NCBI RefSeq assembly: GCF_031457805.1
Contig: NZ_JAVDXI010000002.1
Span: 434,001-498,000 of the forward strand
Source: Caulobacter sp031457805
GTDB lineage: Bacteria > Pseudomonadota > Alphaproteobacteria > Caulobacterales > Caulobacteraceae
Direction: 5' to 3'
Length of the DNA: 64,000 nucleotides
Part shown: one piece after another, positions 9,077 to 17,677 of the stretch
Numbering within the stretch: the first letter of the stretch is position 1
Layout: each line of letters starts with the position of its first letter
Notes under the pieces: generated by a model
Told to the model about the DNA's origin: nothing
Database searches by the model: none
The model's input: the letters and a program-made list of their open reading frames with translations, nothing else
Position numbers and translations under genes: made by a program

Positions 9077-9826
9077 ATGTCTGACAACGTCAAGCTCTAC
9101 CGCAAGATCGCCGACTCCGTGGCCGATGACATCGAGGCCGGCCGTTACAAGCTGGGAGACCGCCTGCCGACCGAGCGCGAGTTGGCCGAACAGTTTGGCG
9201 TCTCGCGCCCGACCTTGCGCGAGGCGATGATCGCGCTTGAAATGCTGGGCATGATCGAGGCCCGCCATGGCCTGGGCATCTATGTCACCGGCAATGTCCG
9301 CCCCGTCGCGCCGTCGGCCGAGATCGACTTCGAGATCGGCGCCTTCGAACTGATCGAGGCCCGTCGCCTGTTCGAGGGCGAGGCCGCCGCCCTGGCCGCC
9401 ACCTCGATCAGCGACGAGCAGATCGAGGCGCTCGAAGGCCTCCTCACCCGCATGCACGAGGAGGAGGAAATCCGCGGCGAGGACGCCGACCGCGAGTTCC
9501 ACCTCACCATCGCCCGGGCCACCGGCAACGGCGCGATCATCGCCACGATCGAGAACCTGTGGGACTGGCGCAACCGCTCGCCCCTGGCCCGCAACATCCT
9601 GACCCGCGCCCGCGGCATGGGGCTGGAGCCCCGCATCGCCGAGCACCGCCGCGTCGTCGACGCCCTCAAGGCCCGCGACCCCGCCGCCGCCCGCCAGGCC
9701 ATGCGCGACCACCTGGAACGGGTCATCGACCACCTGCTGCACGCCACCGAGACCGAGGCGGTGCAACGCGCACAGGAAGAAACCAACGCCCGCCGTAGCG
9801 CCATGGCCAAGCGGGTGGCTATTTAA
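9077..9826 (+). CDS. GntR family transcriptional regulator, FadR/FCD subfamily
   Basis: This 249-residue regulator has an N-terminal winged helix (GDRLPTERELAEQFGVSRPTLREAMIAL split across residues 27-54) and a C-terminal FCD ligand-binding domain with metal-ligand type motifs (DREFHLTIARATGN, AEHRRVVDAL). The subfamily usually represses uptake and catabolism of organic acids or uronates and is released by a pathway intermediate. The position after manD, and the GGTCTGACC palindromes before manD and before this gene, make it the likely repressor of hexuronate genes; that is inference from context. The stop is followed at once by a REP element. Confidence 0.93.
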   Translation: MSDNVKLYRKIADSVADDIEAGRYKLGDRLPTERELAEQFGVSRPTLREAMIALEMLGMIEARHGLGIYVTGNVRPVAPSAEIDFEIGAFELIEARRLFEGEAAALAATSISDEQIEALEGLLTRMHEEEEIRGEDADREFHLTIARATGNGAIIATIENLWDWRNRSPLARNILTRARGMGLEPRIAEHRRVVDALKARDPAAARQAMRDHLERVIDHLLHATETEAVQRAQEETNARRSAMAKRVAI

Positions 9827-9829
9827 AAT

Positions 9830-9889
9830 CCCTCTCTCTTTGAGAGAGGGAGGGGCCCATCGCGCAGCGATGGGAGGGTGAGTGGTCAA
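9830..9889 (+). repeat. REP-like element A1 (double hairpin)
   Basis: Two adjacent palindromes occur: CCCTCTCTC-TTT-GAGAGAGGG and CCCATCGC-GCA-GCGATGGG, followed by GAGGGTGAGTGGTCAA. An inverted copy lies at 10293-10358, so the pair brackets the DUF559 gene. Confidence 0.8.
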
Positions 9890-9954
9890 TCCGGCGACGA
9901 GAAATCCCGATTCCTATTGTTGAGCCCTGTGAAGGGTGAACGCATTCTCGCTCG

Positions 9955-10296
9955 GTGAACCGCACCGCGATCGCCCGCCAACTGCGCCAGCGCCAGACAT
10001 TCGCCGAGAAGACGCTGTGGGCGTTGGTCCGCAACCGCCGTGTCGGTGGCTTCAAGTTTATTCGCCAAGCGGTCATCGACCGCTACATCGTCGACTTCGT
10101 CTGCCAATCCGCAAGGGTCATCATCGAGCTCGACGGACCTGTTCACGTGGGGCGCGAGGAGCACGACGCCGAGCGCGCCCGGATCCTAGAACTTTGTGGC
10201 TATCTCGTCCTGCGGTTCCGCAACGAGCGGATACTGGCTGATCCCGGCGGCACGGTGGACGAGATCCTTGAAGTGTTGCGCATGGGAAGGTCTTGA
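9955..10296 (+). CDS. DUF559 family nuclease-like protein (Vsr/PD-(D/E)XK-related)
   Basis: The protein is 113 residues from a GTG start. It has the DUF559 pattern: an N-terminal RQRQTFAEKTLWALVRNRRVGGFKF helix region (given here as split motifs), then RQAVIDRYIVDFVC, IIELDGPVH and a C-terminal GYLVLRFRNERIL. The Asp of VDF and the Glu-Leu-Asp of IIELDG are the probable metal-binding nuclease residues, by analogy with Vsr endonuclease. The biological role of this family is not known. The stop codon lies inside the REP element that follows, and an inverted copy precedes the gene. A paralogue of similar design lies at 38037-38417. Confidence 0.85.
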   Translation: MNRTAIARQLRQRQTFAEKTLWALVRNRRVGGFKFIRQAVIDRYIVDFVCQSARVIIELDGPVHVGREEHDAERARILELCGYLVLRFRNERILADPGGTVDEILEVLRMGRS

Positions 10297-10358
10297 CCAC
10301 TCACCCTCCCATCCCGGCTTCGCCGGGACGGGCCCCTCCCTCTCTCGAAGAGAGAGGG
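10293..10358 (-). repeat. REP-like element A2 (inverted relative to A1)
   Basis: The reverse complement reads CCCTCTCTCTTCGAGAGAGGG, GGAGGGGCCC, a second hairpin (CCCGGCGAAGCCGGG), then GGGAGGGTGAGTGGTCAA, matching A1 except in the second hairpin loop. It supplies the TGA stop of the DUF559 gene. Confidence 0.8.
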
Positions 10359-10395
10359 TGTTGTTGGGCGCCCTCTCCCATGCCACCACTCCGCC

Positions 10396-11490
10396 ATGCC
10401 CAAGCTTCCGTCCCTGCAACCCGATTCCGACCAGATGCTGCACCTGGACGCCCTGCGCATCGTCGGGGCGGTGATGATCGTGGTGTTCCACTTCAACCGC
10501 TTCATCAATCTGGACGGCCAGTGGCAGTGGGCGGACGATACGATCAAGACGTTCAGCCTGATCGTCGACCTGTTCTTCTTCATCTCAGGCTATGTCATGG
10601 CGGCGATCTATACCGGCCGCCTGACCAGCTTCGACAAGTACCGCGACTTCATCCAGAAGCGGGTTGCCAGGCTGGGGCCGCTGCACTGGGCGACCACGCT
10701 GGTGTTCATCGCCGTGGCCGCCGCCGGCGCGGCCGGCTGGATCCAGGACCGCGACCCGCGCCGCTACGATGCGGCCTGCATCGTGCCCAACATCATCTTC
10801 GTCCACGCCTGGGGCGTCTGCCACTCCCAGACCTGGAACTTCGCCAGCTGGGCGATCAGCGCCGAGATGGCGATGTATCTGGCCCTGCCGCTGATCTTCC
10901 TGCTGACCGCGCGCGGGCCCTGGGTGACCCTGGCCGTGGCGCTCGCCTCGATCGCCATCATGCTGCAGACCCCGCACGGCGACCGGCCGTTCCACCAATG
11001 GACCTGGGACTACGGCATGCTGCGGGCTGTGCCCGGCTTCCTGATCGGCATGGCCGCGTTCCAGCTGCGCGACAGGCTGGCGAAGATCCCGCGTCCGAAC
11101 CTTCTGATGTGGCTGCTGCTAGGCGCCTACCTGATCATGTCATGGGCCGGGGTGGAGCGGACAATCCTCCTGTTCGTCGTGTACGCCGTCGGCCTCTTGG
11201 GCGTGGCGGCCGACGCCAAGGGCGTCCACGGCGGCGTCAGCCAGCGCCTGGCGCCGTGGGCGCAGCTGTCGTTCAGCCTCTACCTTCTGCACCCCATCGC
11301 CCTGAAGATGGGGCTGGCCTGGGTGGGCCTGGGGATGTGGAACCTGAACGGCGACCTGATGCGCCTGTGGGTGCTGTTCTGGGTCGTGGCCCTGTTCCCG
11401 ATCGCCTATCTGTCGCTGGTGTTCTTCGAGCGCCCGGCCCGGGACTGGCTGGCGAAGGTGGGGAAGAAAAAGAGGCTCCCTCTCTCTTAG
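10396..11490 (+). CDS. acyltransferase 3 family membrane protein
   Basis: The 364-residue integral membrane protein has about ten hydrophobic segments. It begins with the family signature LHLDALRIVGAVMIVVFHFNRF (first block, residues 15-36; the His of VVFHF is the likely catalytic residue) and has RVARLGPLHWATT, WNFASWAISAEMAMYLALPL and FSLYLLHPIALKMG. Members O-acylate sugars or lipids of the cell envelope using acyl-CoA. The substrate is unknown. The final residues (RLPLS) and the stop codon are encoded by a REP element, so the natural end may have been altered by its insertion. Confidence 0.9.
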   Translation: MPKLPSLQPDSDQMLHLDALRIVGAVMIVVFHFNRFINLDGQWQWADDTIKTFSLIVDLFFFISGYVMAAIYTGRLTSFDKYRDFIQKRVARLGPLHWATTLVFIAVAAAGAAGWIQDRDPRRYDAACIVPNIIFVHAWGVCHSQTWNFASWAISAEMAMYLALPLIFLLTARGPWVTLAVALASIAIMLQTPHGDRPFHQWTWDYGMLRAVPGFLIGMAAFQLRDRLAKIPRPNLLMWLLLGAYLIMSWAGVERTILLFVVYAVGLLGVAADAKGVHGGVSQRLAPWAQLSFSLYLLHPIALKMGLAWVGLGMWNLNGDLMRLWVLFWVVALFPIAYLSLVFFERPARDWLAKVGKKKRLPLS

Positions 11491-11513
11491 AGAGAGGGTT
11501 GGGGTGAGAGGCT
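11478..11513 (+). repeat. REP-like element A3
   Basis: CCCTCTCTCTTAGAGAGAGGG followed by TTGGGGTGAGAGG, the same family as A1 and A2 with a shortened second half. It provides the TAG stop of the acyltransferase. Confidence 0.75.
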
Positions 11514-11552
11514 ACGAGGCCTGACGGCGTTCCGGCACGGCGGCCACCGGCG

Positions 11553-11611
11553 TAACCACTCAACCTCCCACCGCTGCTCGGCGGGCCCCGCCCTCTCTCA
11601 AAGAGAGAGGG
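11553..11611 (-). repeat. REP-like element A4
   Basis: An inverted member of the same family, ending in the palindrome CCCTCTCTCAAAGAGAGAGGG (11591-11611). With A3 it forms a head-to-head pair 39 bases apart between two convergent genes. It provides the stop of the HAD hydrolase gene. Confidence 0.75.
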
Positions 11612-12311
11612 ATTTTGATACGCCCTCCACCCACGCCGGCAGCTCGCCAATATTGGCCAGCTCGACATAGCGCGGGTGCCCCTCCGGCGCCTCGGCGGCC
11701 TCGTGGGACCACACCAGCGGATACGGGATCAGCGCGCTCCAGCAGCCGGCCTCCAGAGCCGGCAGGATGTCGGACCGCATCGAGTTGCCGGCCATCACCG
11801 CCTGCTCCGCGCCCGTGCCGTAGCGGTCGAAGACCCGGCGATAGGTGTCGGCGTCCTTTTCCGACACGATCTCGACGGCGACGAAGTAGTCGCCCAGGCC
11901 CGACGAGGCGAGTTTCTGCTCCTGGTGCAGCAAATCGCCCTTGGTGATCAGGATCAGGCGATAGCGGTCCGACAGCGCGGCGAGCGCGTTCTCGACGCCC
12001 GGCAGCGGCTCGATCGGCTCGGTCAGCATCTCGCGGCCGACGGCCAGGATCTCGCGGATCACGCGGGTGTCGACCGCGCCGTCCGTAACCTCCAGCGCCG
12101 TCTCGATCATCGACAGGGTGAAGCCCTTGGCGCCGTAGCCATAGACCCGCAGGTTGCGCTTCTCGACAGCCAGCAGTTGGGCCTCGATCCTCTCGGGATC
12201 GCCGTGCTCGGACAGGAGCTCCAGGAAGCGGGCGTGGGACAGGCGGAACAGGCTCTCGCAGTGCCACAGGGTGTCGTCGGCGTCGACGCCGACGGTGGTG
12301 ATCGTGCTCAT
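11598..12311 (-). CDS. HAD family hydrolase (phosphatase-like, YjjG type)
   Basis: From the ATG at 12311 (four codons inside a longer open frame) the protein is 237 residues. It starts MSTITTVGVDADDTLWH, where DADDTLW is HAD motif I with the nucleophile Asp and acid Asp. Motif II is LILITKGD, the motif III lysine is in the KLASSGLGDYF/VSEKD stretch, and motif IV is MAGNSMRSDILPALEAG. These enzymes dephosphorylate small metabolites such as nucleoside monophosphates. The cap region is inserted between motifs I and II. The C-terminal KSLSL and TGA lie in REP element A4. The gene is convergent with the acyltransferase. Confidence 0.9.
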   Translation of the reverse strand: MSTITTVGVDADDTLWHCESLFRLSHARFLELLSEHGDPERIEAQLLAVEKRNLRVYGYGAKGFTLSMIETALEVTDGAVDTRVIREILAVGREMLTEPIEPLPGVENALAALSDRYRLILITKGDLLHQEQKLASSGLGDYFVAVEIVSEKDADTYRRVFDRYGTGAEQAVMAGNSMRSDILPALEAGCWSALIPYPLVWSHEAAEAPEGHPRYVELANIGELPAWVEGVSKSLSL

Positions 12312-12436
12312 GACGGCAGGCATAGCAGGGGTTCGCCAGACGGTCCTCGGGGAATTTGGCCGCCCGCGCGCCTTGGCGGTTGTGGTCTCACGCTGGGAGC
12401 GCCAAAGACTGGACAGGGAGCAAACAACCGCGCGCC

Positions 12437-13930
12437 ATGACCGATCTTGTCACCAACCAGGCCTGGACGCTCATCGACAACGGGCGGGCCGCCGACGCCC
12501 TGCGCCTGACCACGGGTCCCGCCGCCCTGCCCCAGGCCTCGGCCAGTCTGCTGATGGCCCACGCCGCGGCGCTGAAGGCGCTGGGCCGGACCGACGAGGC
12601 CCTGGCGTTCAACCGCCGCGCGGTGACCCGCGCGCCCGGTGACCGCTTTTCCTGGTACAATCTGGCCGCCACCCTGGGGGATCTCGCGCTGGACGACGAG
12701 GCCGAGGCCGCGGCGCGCAAGACCATCGCCCTTGGCCTGGATGTCCCCGAGGTGCGGCTCGTCTTGGGCAAGGCGCTGCAAGGGCTGCACCGCTATGACG
12801 AGGCCGAGGCGACGTTCGCCCGCGCCCTGGCTACGCGGCCCAATGACGCCGCCGTCCATCTCAATCTGGCCCAACTGCGCTGGATGCGCTCGGGCCGGAG
12901 CGGGACGGCGCTGGCCCCGCTGGACGCGGCCATCGCCCGCCATCCGGCCGACGTCACCCTGCGGACGATCCGCAGCAACGTCCTGACCTTCGCCGGCGAC
13001 CACGCCGGGGCCGACGCTGCGCTGGAGGACGCTCTGGCCCGCGCGCCGGGCGATCTGACGGCCCGCATCGCCGCAGCTCGCGCGGCCGGCGCGGTTGGCG
13101 ACCGCGCGCGCATGCTGGCCCACGCCCACGAGGCCGTGCGCCTGGCGCCGGGCGCGCCGGAGAGCCAGACGGTCCTTTGCGAAGCCCTGTTGGCCGAGGG
13201 CCAGGCCGACGCCGCCGCCCAGGCGGCCGAGGCCCTGGTCGTCGCCGCGCCTGACGACCAGTACGCCCTGGTGCTGCGCAACACGGCCTGGCGGCTCACC
13301 GGCGACGCGCGCGGCGACCTGTTCCGCGACTACGCCGCGCTGGTGCGGACCGACAAGCTGGACACGCCGGAGGGGTGGGATAGCCTCGAGGCCTTCCTCG
13401 ACGCCCTGCGCGATCGCATGTTGGACCTGCATGACCTGAAGACCCACCCGCTGAACCAGTCACTGCGGGGCGGCAGTCAGGTTCCGTCGCTGGACCGCTC
13501 GCGCGATCCGCTGGTGCAGGCCTTCTTCGCCTCGGCGCGCAAGGCGGTGGCCCGTTATGTGGAGACGCTGGGCGCGGGCGAAGATCCGATCCGTCGACGG
13601 CGTGCGCCGGATTTCGCCTTCGCGGGCGGCTGGTCGGTGCGACTGAGGTCCGAGGGCTTCCACGCCGACCACGTGCATCCGCGCGGCTGGATCTCGTCGG
13701 CCTTCTATCTGGATCTGCCGGGCCGCTTCGACGACGAGACGACCCGCGCCGGCTGGCTGCGCTTTGGCCGTCCAGGGTGCCTGACGCAGCCGGCGCTCGA
13801 GGCAGAGCACTTCATCAGGCCCGAACGCGGGGCCCTGGCCTTGTTCCCCTCGTGCCTGTGGCACGGCACCCAGCCCTTCACTGACGCTGACCACCGACTG
13901 ACGATCGCCTTCGACGTCGTTCCGCGCTGA
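12437..13930 (+). CDS. TPR protein with C-terminal 2OG-Fe(II) oxygenase domain
   Basis: The protein is 497 residues from the ATG at 12437. The frame is open further upstream, but the 27 extra residues are basic and low in family character. The first two thirds are tetratricopeptide repeats (ALAFNRRAVTRAPGD, EAEATFARALATRPND, ADAALEDALARAPGD and others). The C-terminal 200 residues form a putative 2OG-Fe(II) oxygenase (PF13759 type). HADHVHPRGWISSAFYLDLP holds the iron-binding H-x-D/H motif, and LFPSCLWHGTQPF with HRLTIAFDV holds the distal His and the 2-oxoglutarate Arg. Such proteins probably hydroxylate a protein or peptide; the target is unknown. Confidence 0.88.
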   Translation: MTDLVTNQAWTLIDNGRAADALRLTTGPAALPQASASLLMAHAAALKALGRTDEALAFNRRAVTRAPGDRFSWYNLAATLGDLALDDEAEAAARKTIALGLDVPEVRLVLGKALQGLHRYDEAEATFARALATRPNDAAVHLNLAQLRWMRSGRSGTALAPLDAAIARHPADVTLRTIRSNVLTFAGDHAGADAALEDALARAPGDLTARIAAARAAGAVGDRARMLAHAHEAVRLAPGAPESQTVLCEALLAEGQADAAAQAAEALVVAAPDDQYALVLRNTAWRLTGDARGDLFRDYAALVRTDKLDTPEGWDSLEAFLDALRDRMLDLHDLKTHPLNQSLRGGSQVPSLDRSRDPLVQAFFASARKAVARYVETLGAGEDPIRRRRAPDFAFAGGWSVRLRSEGFHADHVHPRGWISSAFYLDLPGRFDDETTRAGWLRFGRPGCLTQPALEAEHFIRPERGALALFPSCLWHGTQPFTDADHRLTIAFDVVPR

Positions 13931-13952
13931 CGGGGCGGTAAGCCGCCCTCGC

Positions 13953-14038
13953 CCTTCGACAGGCTCAGGGTGAGGACGACTGTTGGCCTCGGTTCGCACA
14001 AAATCCTCATCCTGAGCTTGTCGAAGGACGAGGATTTC
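13953..14038. repeat. dispersed repeat B1 (fold-back)
   Basis: CCCTTCGACAGGCTCAGG...GAGGACGACTGTTGG, then AAAATCCTCATCCTGAGC and TTGTCGAAGGACGAGGATT. The halves are inverted copies. Near-identical elements lie at 19087-19170 and 48508-48593. Confidence 0.75.
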
Positions 14039-14075
14039 CATGCCGATACGCGCCCGAGCTCGGCCCAAAGACGCC

Positions 14076-14109
14076 CAAAAGAAAACCCGCCTCAATCGCT
14101 TGAGGCGGG
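14076..14109 (-). terminator. Rho-independent terminator of the TonB receptor gene
   Basis: On the minus strand CCCGCCTCA-AGCGAT-TGAGGCGGG forms a perfect 9-bp stem followed by TTTTCTTTT, about 50 bases past the receptor stop. A second GC-rich hairpin (CCCCGCCG..CGGCGGGG) lies between the stop and this element. Confidence 0.85.
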
Positions 14110-14157
14110 CCTTCGAAACCGGGTGTCCCCGCCGCCGAGACGGCGGGGATTAGCCTA

Positions 14158-17091
14158 TTAGTAGCGCAGGCGGGCGTTCAGGAAGAACACGCGGCCCAGC
14201 ACGTCGAACGCGGCGGGGTAACCGCTGTTCGACGGCGAGGCGTTGCCGCCGAGGATCGGATAGGCTTCCTGGGTCAGGTTACGCACGCCGCCCGTGAAGG
14301 CGAGGTTGTCGTTGACGTTCCAGTCGGCCGACAGATCGAAGTAGTTCTTGGCGCCGATACGCTCGACGGTGAACCGGCTGGCCGGGTTGTCGTCGTTCAT
14401 GTCGTCCAGGTGGCTCCAAACAACGTTCACGCCGAACTGGTTCATGGTCCAGTTCAGGGTCGAACGCAGCTTGTGACGCGGCAGCGGGTTCACGCCGTTG
14501 CCGAAGCAACGCGAACCGAACTTGTCGGCGCACTTGATCGGCGCCGAGATGTCGTCCGGCGTGATCGTGAACTCCCAAGTGTTGGTGTACAGCGAGCGGA
14601 TCGCCAGCGAACCCCAATCCGGCAGACCCAGGTTTTCCAGGGTGGTGCGGTAGGAGACGCCGATGTCGATGCCCGAGGTCGCCCACTTCGCGACGTTTTG
14701 GTTCGTCAGCGAGATGTAGTCGATCGAGCCGTTGGCCAGACGGTTGATGGCCTGGCAGTACGGCGAAGCCGGATTACCGTTCACGACCGTACCGTAGCAG
14801 ACGTTCATCACGTTGGCGGCGCTCCCGCCGAACGAGGCGATGGCGTCGGTCACTTCGATGTCGAAGTAGTCGGCGGTCACCGAGAAGCCCGGCAGCCACG
14901 ACGGCGTGTAGGCGAAACCGGCCGTGAAGGTCTTGCCTTCTTCCGGACGGAGGTTCGGGTTGCCGCCCGAGAGGGTCTGGGTCTGCTGGGTCGCGTTAAT
15001 CACGCCCACCAGGTTCGCCGCCACGCCCGAGTTGATGCAGGCCTGACGAATGGCGGCGGTCGGAGCGCCACGCGCCGAGCAGGGGTCCGTGGCCGTCGGG
15101 AAGCCGTTGCCTTGCGGCGAGAACAGTTCCCCCACCGACGGAGCGCGGATCGCCTTGTTGTACGAGGCGCGGACCATCAGATCGTCATAGACCTTCCACG
15201 AACCGGCGACCTTGTAGGTCTGCACGGCCTTCGACTGACCGGTATAGTCCGAGGTACGGCCGGCCAGTTCCAGGTCCAGCGACTTGACCAGCGGCAGATC
15301 CTTCAACAGCGGGACCAGCACTTCGGCGTAGCCTTCGTACACGTCGAAGCGACCATTGACCGGCGGGCTGGCGTTGAAGCCCGTCAGGTTGCCAACGGCC
15401 AGGTCCTGGCTGGGATTGAAGGCGAACTCTTCGGCGCGATACTCGAAGCCGACGGCGAAGCCGATCGGGCCGGCGGGCAGCGAGAACTGGTTCTCGGTGT
15501 CACCGTTGATCGTGAAACCGCCGTACTGCTGCTCATAGTCTTGCGACGAGTTGATGCGCGTACGAATAAAGTTCGCGGCGGCGGCCGAGATGTTTCCTTG
15601 GCCGAATAGGTTGATCGGGACGCAACCGTTCGACGGGTCGGCGCAGGCAGTGCCAGTCGAGTTCAGCAGCAGGCCCTGCTGGATGCGGGCTAGGCTGGTG
15701 TCGCCCAGCAGCGAGTTGCTGCCATGGGTGTTGCCATACTGGTAGTAGATGTCGAAGCCACCGTTGATGAACTCCAGGTCGCCCTTCAGACCGAGTTGCA
15801 TCTGGAAGCCGCTGAAGTTGAACTTCGAAACGCGCGGCCCCACTTCGGACAGACGGCGGTTGAACACGCCCGACACGGTGTCGAACAGGCCATCGCCGTC
15901 GGTGTCCACGTCGGTGAAGGTGCCGGCCGTCCAGGGGCTCGAGGCCGGGATAGTGTAGGCCGTGGTCGAACCCAGGCTGTTCAGAGCGGTCTTGGCGGCC
16001 GCCGTCAGGAACGGGTTATTGTCCAGCGTGAAGCGGAAGATGCGGTTGCCGGCCGGGGTCGGCGCCAGCTGGGTGGTGATCTGGCTGTTGACGAAGTTGC
16101 CCTTGGCATAGGCGGTGATGCCCGGCTTCACTTCATACGATGCAAGGGTCGTGACCGAGAAGCGCTCTTGCGGGGTCTGAACGTAGTTGACCGGGGCAAA
16201 GTTGTAGGTGTCGTCCGGCGACACGTAGAGACGGACGTTGCCGTCCGGCAGGAACAGGGCGCGGTTGGCGGCGTTGTTGGCGACGCCCGGCAGCGTGATG
16301 AAGCGACCCGTGGCGAAGGCGCCAACTTGTCCCGGCTCGTTGGCGTCAGCGCCCGACGGCACGAAGCCGGTGCGCGTGGCGTTATCGCCCCAGGCGCGGC
16401 TGAGCATGCCGCCGCGCTGACCTTGGGTCAGAGCTTCGCGCTTGTTGTAGCCCAGGCTCAGAACGACGTTGCCCTTACGATCGGCGAAGTTGGCGCCCAT
16501 CGTCAGGTCGGCCGAGTAGATCGGCGCTTCGCCCTTGTCGGTTTCCGAGTAGCCGGCCGAGAGCTCCAGGCCCTCGAAGTCGTTCTTCAGGATGAAGTTC
16601 ACAACGCCCGAGATAGCGTCCGAACCGTAAACGGCCGAGCCGCCGCCCGACACGACGTCAATGCGCTTGATCAGGGCCGGCGGGATCAGGTTCAGGTCGA
16701 CCGTGCCCGTCGACGTGGTCGGGGTCTGGCGCTTGCCATCCACCAGGACCAGGGTGCGGGCGGTGCCCAGGCCGCGCAGGTTCACCGTGGCGGTGCCGTT
16801 GTTGCCGTTGTTGACGGTCGAGGTGATGCCCGGAACAGCCTGCGGCAGGGTGTTCAGCAGGTTTTCGGTGTTCACCACGCCCGACTGCTTCAGTTCCTTG
16901 TCGCCGACTTGGGCGATCGGGCTCGAAGAGGTCAGGTCGGCGCGCGCGATGCGCGAACCGGTGACGACGATTTCTTCGACCTGGGCCGGCTCTTCAGCCT
17001 GCTGCGCCCAAGCCGCGGCGGCCGGCAGCATCACGCCGCACAGGATGGAAGAGGCCAACAGGCTCTTTCGACGGCTAACAAAACCCAACAA
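14158..17091 (-). CDS. TonB-dependent outer membrane receptor
   Basis: The frame is open from 17199, but I start at the TTG at 17091. A strong GGAGGTGG lies six bases before it, and the protein then begins LLGFVSRRKSLLASSILCG, a clean signal peptide ending AAAWAQ. The product is about 977 residues. A TonB box-like EEIVVTGSRI follows the signal peptide. The plug has PQAVPGI, NLRGLGTARTLVLVDGKR and IDVVSGGGSAVYGSDAISGVVNF (split), and the barrel ends in NARLRY. It imports an unknown substrate. A GGTAGCGCTACC palindrome lies about 400 bases upstream. Two 2OG-Fe(II) oxygenase genes flank it. Confidence 0.93.
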   Translation of the reverse strand: MLGFVSRRKSLLASSILCGVMLPAAAAWAQQAEEPAQVEEIVVTGSRIARADLTSSSPIAQVGDKELKQSGVVNTENLLNTLPQAVPGITSTVNNGNNGTATVNLRGLGTARTLVLVDGKRQTPTTSTGTVDLNLIPPALIKRIDVVSGGGSAVYGSDAISGVVNFILKNDFEGLELSAGYSETDKGEAPIYSADLTMGANFADRKGNVVLSLGYNKREALTQGQRGGMLSRAWGDNATRTGFVPSGADANEPGQVGAFATGRFITLPGVANNAANRALFLPDGNVRLYVSPDDTYNFAPVNYVQTPQERFSVTTLASYEVKPGITAYAKGNFVNSQITTQLAPTPAGNRIFRFTLDNNPFLTAAAKTALNSLGSTTAYTIPASSPWTAGTFTDVDTDGDGLFDTVSGVFNRRLSEVGPRVSKFNFSGFQMQLGLKGDLEFINGGFDIYYQYGNTHGSNSLLGDTSLARIQQGLLLNSTGTACADPSNGCVPINLFGQGNISAAAANFIRTRINSSQDYEQQYGGFTINGDTENQFSLPAGPIGFAVGFEYRAEEFAFNPSQDLAVGNLTGFNASPPVNGRFDVYEGYAEVLVPLLKDLPLVKSLDLELAGRTSDYTGQSKAVQTYKVAGSWKVYDDLMVRASYNKAIRAPSVGELFSPQGNGFPTATDPCSARGAPTAAIRQACINSGVAANLVGVINATQQTQTLSGGNPNLRPEEGKTFTAGFAYTPSWLPGFSVTADYFDIEVTDAIASFGGSAANVMNVCYGTVVNGNPASPYCQAINRLANGSIDYISLTNQNVAKWATSGIDIGVSYRTTLENLGLPDWGSLAIRSLYTNTWEFTITPDDISAPIKCADKFGSRCFGNGVNPLPRHKLRSTLNWTMNQFGVNVVWSHLDDMNDDNPASRFTVERIGAKNYFDLSADWNVNDNLAFTGGVRNLTQEAYPILGGNASPSNSGYPAAFDVLGRVFFLNARLRY

Positions 17092-17396
17092 ATTCCACCT
17101 CCAAAAACTTGGCGTCGCCTCGCCCGGACGAGACAGACGCTCCCCCCCGGTTCTTAACGAACAGGGCATTGGGCGCAGGAAGGCTGTACTCCTGGGCATG
17201 GGTCAATCGCGGGTCGCTTCGTTCGCGCAATAAATCGTCGCCAGTGTCTCAAATGCGACACACTCCCATCTAGGCGGGCGCTAAGCCGATGAAAGATCGA
17301 ATTAAAAAGTTCGAGCGCGATCAACGCTATCGACACAAACATGAAATATTACAAAATAGTTATTCAGTAGGCAGTGAGCTTTCAGACCCGCCTTGC

Positions 17397-17423
17397 TTAG
17401 CGAAAGCGGATGAGTTTCGCTAA
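17397..17423. promoter_or_regulatory. 9-bp perfect inverted repeat, possible regulator site
   Basis: TTAGCGAAA (17397-17405) and TTTCGCTAA (17415-17423) form a perfect inverted repeat separated by nine bases. No known operator was recognised with confidence. Confidence 0.4.
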
Positions 17424-17499
17424 ATACGCCGTTTAGAAACTCTATTTCCCGTCATTGAAATGACAAACTCTTCCTGATGAACATCGATCAACGATCATC

Positions 17500-17511
17500 G
17501 GTAGCGCTACC
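17500..17511. promoter_or_regulatory. LacI-family-like operator GGTAGCGCTACC
   Basis: The perfect 12-base palindrome has the central CG step typical of LacI/GalR operators. The same core, with longer arms, lies before the TonB receptor gene at 33641-33658. No LacI regulator gene is in the window. Confidence 0.55.
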
Positions 17512-17677
17512 CGTCATCAATGCCTGTGATCTTCACTGAAGATGCGTTGCACGGCCTGCGAAAAGCCGCGTGTCGGGCCTGCGGATACGATCGGGCGGTT
17601 GCGCCAGGCAAAGAAGCAACGCTTGAATAGACAATCGGCAGCCCGTTGCCGCTTCGCCGCCGCCTGTCCGAGTTCGC

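Larger units (their letters stand above)
17092..17677. other. long intergenic control region between receptor and 2OG oxygenase gene
   Basis: These 586 bases hold no convincing gene. They are clearly more AT-rich than their surroundings in the middle part and carry two palindromes annotated separately (17397-17423 and 17500-17511). The region probably contains promoters for both divergent genes. Confidence 0.6.

Noticed and set aside
13953..14038. The B1 fold-back was considered as an RNA gene.
   Set aside because: It recurs at two other intergenic sites, so it is better read as a dispersed repeat.
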